DNA of 52,078 bases from Tranzscheliella williamsii (Eukaryota > Basidiomycota > Ustilaginomycetes > Ustilaginales > Ustilaginaceae): the NCBI GenBank assembly GCA_023212725.1, contig JALBYF010000096.1:1-52078 (forward strand). The letters are read 5' to 3'. Position 1 is the stretch's first letter, and the number at the start of each line of letters is the position of its first letter. Of the stretch, positions 48,805 through 52,078 are shown piece by piece. The notes under the pieces were generated by a model. It searched no databases. It had not been told where the DNA came from and saw only the letters and a program-made list of their open reading frames with translations. Made by a program: the position numbers and the translations under genes.

Positions 48805-49649
48805 AGCTTTTCTGCCGCCATCATCCGGCCTATCATCAGCATCGACATTACTGCCTTCTCCACCCTTAGATACCCGTTAACTTACGCTCGGCTTCTGCTT
48901 ATTCACCACTCCTCATTCTAGGTCCTGTACTTGTATCCACCCTTTTTCTTGCTCTCCCTCTTGTCTCGTCCGGTCCCGCCACGTGCTCCTCTGTACTCGT
49001 AATCTGCATTGCAATCGTCTCACGGTATCACAGTATCGTGAAGCCTCCACAAAACGCACTGTGCATTCACATTTGCTTGCTTTGCAGCTCAATGGGATGC
49101 CTCCAGCTCACGCACCGCGCATTGCGCCAAGCCTCGGAATCGCTTCGGCGGCCACCGCTTGCGAGGATATAGGATACAGACTGGCATTGGTTTGGGCTTG
49201 TCATCGTCGAGTGGACTCGTAAAAAGCGTACGCCGTTGTCAGCTGCGCGCAAGAGCCGTTCATACCCGCTTATTTGTGATGGCGTATTATTTCTTCATTG
49301 ATCCCGGCCAAGACTTCTGAAGTCTATGCAGAGGCGGAGCGTTCTAATTACCAGTTCGGGGAGACGAGGCTGTAGACAGGGCTGATGGGTGCGGTGGTTG
49401 CGGGGGCCTGCATGTACCGGGACAGGAAGTCGAATGGCTTTGAGGTCTGGAACTCTATACGGAACATTGATTCTGTGGACGGCAGAAGTTGGTGGTTGTT
49501 GCGGTACGGTGTTGATGCTGCGCCAATGCAGATGACGTTAGGTGAGTAACATGTAACATGCTCTACCTTTTGTGCTGAGCACAAACGAACGTGCCTGGAA
49601 GGTCCTGTACGCAAGGCTTGGGTGTAACACGCAATCAACGTCGTTTGTT
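48805..49649. other. Intergenic, about 850 bp, with an unassigned minus-strand frame
   Basis: Downstream of the VOC gene. The minus-strand frame 49638-49348 begins at a TTG and ends ...ISPVYSLVSPNW; it matches nothing I can name. It may be an exon or a further remnant belonging to the decayed gene to its right. No RNA gene seen. Confidence 0.4.
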
Positions 49650-51420
49650 CCTTGGCACCCGCCTTAGCTACTCGCGTACATCCACATCGGTCAGCGTGTC
49701 CTGTTTATAGCAATATTGAATCACAGTCCCTCCGTAACTGGGTAACAGACCTCCGCCCCACTCCTCATCCGGAAGTGACTGGCCTTCTCGTATCCCGTAC
49801 CCGAGACTCAGCATGTTATAGAGCTCCGACGAGAGCGATGGGTCGTGTGGATCCTCTTCGAAAACGTTGGACAGCTTCTCCCATCGCTCACGGACGAGCT
49901 GAGACGTTTCTTGGATGCATCAGCGCGTCTGGACTCGGTCTATACTCTTTCCCAGCTGTTTGTAGTTGTCGCGCATGATGACGCACAGATTGCGCAGCAA
50001 GGCAGAGATTGGAACGGCAAGCTTAGCCGGAGGCGGCAGGTCTTTGGGCCAGTCGTCGGAGACCGTATCCGCCTCGGGAAGTTCGGGCGGAGGCTCGGTT
50101 TGAGCTTCTTTCGACCCCGTCCATTACATCCTTAGCGGCGGCATTGGAGTCCCCGAGCAGATCCTTGCGGACCATCACCATCTCCCTCTCGCCGTTGCAC
50201 TCGTCGAAGACCGCTGCGGAAAAAAAATTCAGCGGATGCAGTGACCCGCCGCTAAGAAGAGGTATAAACGGTGCAGTTGGACAAGGCGTCGGCATTCATG
50301 ATGATCATGTCTTGCGCATGTGATTCCAAAGTCCTTGGCCTGGTGACGCGCTGAGTGCGAAAATTCGCCGCCCCACTTGATGGTCAGCTGCATCTTGACG
50401 AGCTCGTCGGTAGCCTTGCCCGCAGCTTGCTTGATTTGGAGTTTGGTCCCGGGCATGCCTTTCTTCCGGTCGATGAGCTGGATGATCAGTTCAAGATCCT
50501 CCTTGCTTGACCCGGGCAGGGCAAGCGCCTCTGAGGCGGCGATCGAGACAACATCGAGCTGAGTGCGGAGAGTAATCTCTTCGCGACGTCCTTGGAGAAG
50601 GGCAAGGAGCGGAGCAGCCCATGTTTCCGATGACTTAGACAAACATTTTAGCTTTTGCTTTGGAATTCGATCGCCATGTCGTTATTAATGCCATTTTAAA
50701 TTCTTCGCCGCTCAGCTGGGTTTATCGAATCTCTTTACCGTCGGGGTTGCGTTTGACGACGCCGTCGACGACGGGGGCTTGCGAGTCTTGGCATTGACGA
50801 AATGGGGGCCGATGGTCTAGATGTTGACGTATTCAGCGTTGTACGCATCCCTGCACTGCTTGTATAGATAGCGTCCATTCATGCGCGGATCGACCAGATT
50901 GGGATCGTACTCGGATGACTTTGACTCGTACTGACCTTGCGAAAACGACGTCTGCCTTACCCGCCCCTGGCTTTGAGGAAAGTAGGCGTGGATGTTGTGG
51001 TCTCGCCGGAGACCGGTCTTTCGACATAGATTTAGAGATCTTGGCATCTCCAGTCACTAGCTAGTTGTATCCGTAAGCTTGCCCTCTTTCAGCTCACGGT
51101 TCTTCTTAGAGGTCCACAACGAGCCTTTTCTGAATCTTTTGAAAGGCTTGATATTCAAGATCTGGGCCGCCATCTCCATCCACCTCGAACCTCTTGGGTA
51201 GGCATACCGACACTGCCAGCAATGGAGGCTACCGCTGGGCGATCCCACAGTACCTGCTGAAGACGAAGATATTGACGAGCACAGGCTTGCGCAGATCGGC
51301 GTAGGAAATGGCCTTATCAGGCGGGAAGCCCATGGACATGAAAGAGATGAGAACATCCAAGATAGTCCAGTCTTCCACCGGTTCATCGAGGATGACCTTT
51401 TCACCGAAGATGGGGACCGT
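49650..51420 (-). pseudogene. ASP1: Decayed VIP1/ASP1 (diphosphoinositol pentakisphosphate kinase) pseudogene
   Basis: Fragments of one ancestral protein lie in order on the minus strand, in changing frames. From 51420 to 51271: [15 protein letters not shown] and [16 protein letters not shown]. From about 51262: LQQVLWDR, then KRFEVDGDGGPDL ending in a stop at 51106-51108. From 51047 to 50817: DHNIHAYFPQSQG and SSEYDPNLVDPR, then a stop, then IGPHFVNAKTRK and, frame-shifted, VVDGVVKRNPDGKEIR. From 50642: LLALLQGRREEITLR and LTIKWGGEFSHSARHQAKDF. Then YTSS-stop-RRVTASAEFF (stop at 50252-50254), VRKDLLGDSNAAAKDVMD, and last QLVRERWEKLSNVF with SSELYNML. These are hallmarks of the ATP-grasp kinase and histidine-acid-phosphatase halves of VIP1/ASP1. 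The middle, with most of the kinase core and the start of the phosphatase, is missing between about 50690 and 50640. At least three stops and several frameshifts exclude function. Confidence 0.88.
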
Positions 51421-51789
51421 TGAGCTTCTTGGTGTTCATAAGCCGGTTGAAATTATTTGGCAAGGGCTTGGGCTAAATAGCTGCCACGCCGAATTGCATG
51501 CGCTCCCATATCAGCACAGCACCGACCGCGGCGGGAAGAAGTGCTTGTGCAGCTGCAACCACCGACAGATACGGTTCTGTAGACGTGCGGTGTTGCGAGG
51601 TGGGGTAATGCTACAAGGACAGTGCCGACGATTTTCTCGGCCGGTAACCGGAACGTGGGCAAATCATCCGTGCCAGGATACATGTACAAATTTGGTACAT
51701 ATGGGTCACCTTCGACTTGACAATTGTTTTCCCTTACCCCTATCATCTTCCACTTTCCCTTCGCTTTCACCATCCCCATACACCATCTC
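51421..51789. other. Intergenic, about 370 bp
   Basis: Between the pseudogene and the possible gene at the right edge. It would correspond to the missing N-terminus of the VIP1/ASP1 relic, but I could not align it. The last 70 bp are CT-rich. Confidence 0.45.
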
Positions 51790-52032
51790 ATGCCGCCCAG
51801 AAAGAAGAAACGGTCGGCTGCTGCTCAGCGCTCTGCCAAGACCGATTGCTCTTCCACCTTCGTGATAGGAGAAGACATGTCTGTATCATTGGCAGCGGCC
51901 ACCCTTGCTAATGCAGAGACGGATTCCCAAGGGCAAATGTTTCTTGACTTGCTCAAACTGTACGAAGAACAATATGCAGATACATGTGACAGGGTTGGTC
52001 TGCGACCCTGCACATGTCATAGCTCTCAGTGA
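51790..52032 (+). CDS. Possible gene start or first exon, unknown product
   Basis: ATG 51790 follows a pyrimidine-rich stretch typical of leaders in this window. The frame gives 80 residues to a TGA at 52030-52032: a basic start (PPRKKKRSAAAQRSAK), then a helical-looking part (FLDLLKLYEEQYADTCDRVG). A possible splice donor (GTGAGC) lies at 52029, just before the stop, so this may be exon 1 of a larger gene running off the window. No family recognised. Confidence 0.4.
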   Translation: MPPRKKKRSAAAQRSAKTDCSSTFVIGEDMSVSLAAATLANAETDSQGQMFLDLLKLYEEQYADTCDRVGLRPCTCHSSQ

Positions 52033-52078
52033 GCCACACGCGCACCATCGCGCGTCCCGAAGGTAAGAATGGTGATGC

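Overview
The window looks like nuclear DNA of a smut-type basidiomycete (Ustilaginomycotina, probably Ustilaginales). Genes are mostly single-exon and GC-rich. The few introns are short (68-110 nt), with GTRNGT donors and CTGAC/CTNAC-like branch sites. Pyrimidine-rich leaders precede start codons. The gene families (Zn2Cys6 regulator, PHO84-type transporter, SUR7/PalI, RCR, UPF0658, CYP53-like P450) are fungal. No ribosome-binding sites, operons, CRISPR arrays or intact transposons are visible. Species assignment is inference.

Layout. 0.4-12.8 kb, plus strand: EI24-like membrane protein, a lineage-specific secreted protein, a caffeate/flavonoid-type O-methyltransferase preceded by two short tandem-repeat arrays, D-arabinono-1,4-lactone oxidase (ALO1) with a large disordered insert, a small RCR-like PPxY membrane protein and a SUR7/PalI protein with a long pyrimidine-rich leader. 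13.2-21.9 kb, minus strand: DHA1-type MFS transporter, a 1245-residue Zn2Cys6 regulator, a two-exon small secreted/membrane protein and a PQ-loop protein. 22.5-26.8 kb, plus strand: tRNA-Ala(AGC) with an 18-nt intron, proline dehydrogenase and myo-inositol oxygenase. 27.1-29.3 kb, minus strand: a four-exon SigF/NTF2-like membrane protein and a TPMT-family methyltransferase. 29.7-34.0 kb: a one-TM protein and a UPF0658 Golgi protein (plus), then a GDPD lipase (minus). 34.0-38.1 kb has no recognisable gene. 38.1-44.7 kb, plus strand: PHO84-type phosphate transporter, CYP53-like P450 (two exons) and an alpha/beta hydrolase. 44.9-48.8 kb: protein phosphatase methylesterase PPE1 (minus) and a VOC-fold protein (plus). 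49.7-51.4 kb, minus strand: a heavily decayed VIP1/ASP1 (diphosphoinositol pentakisphosphate kinase) pseudogene. A possible gene start lies at the right edge.

Most genes are ordinary metabolic, transport and membrane functions with no evident shared pathway, and I see no convincing biosynthetic cluster or new multigene system. The plausible functional pairings are inference: MFS transporter with Zn2Cys6 regulator, RCR-like with SUR7/PalI (plasma membrane/cell wall), and the P450 with the neighbouring hydrolase. The most unusual objects are the VIP1/ASP1 relic, the repeat arrays upstream of the O-methyltransferase, the 47-bp hairpin repeats after proline dehydrogenase, the 28-bp copies of the TPMT gene end, and two secreted proteins without a recognised family.
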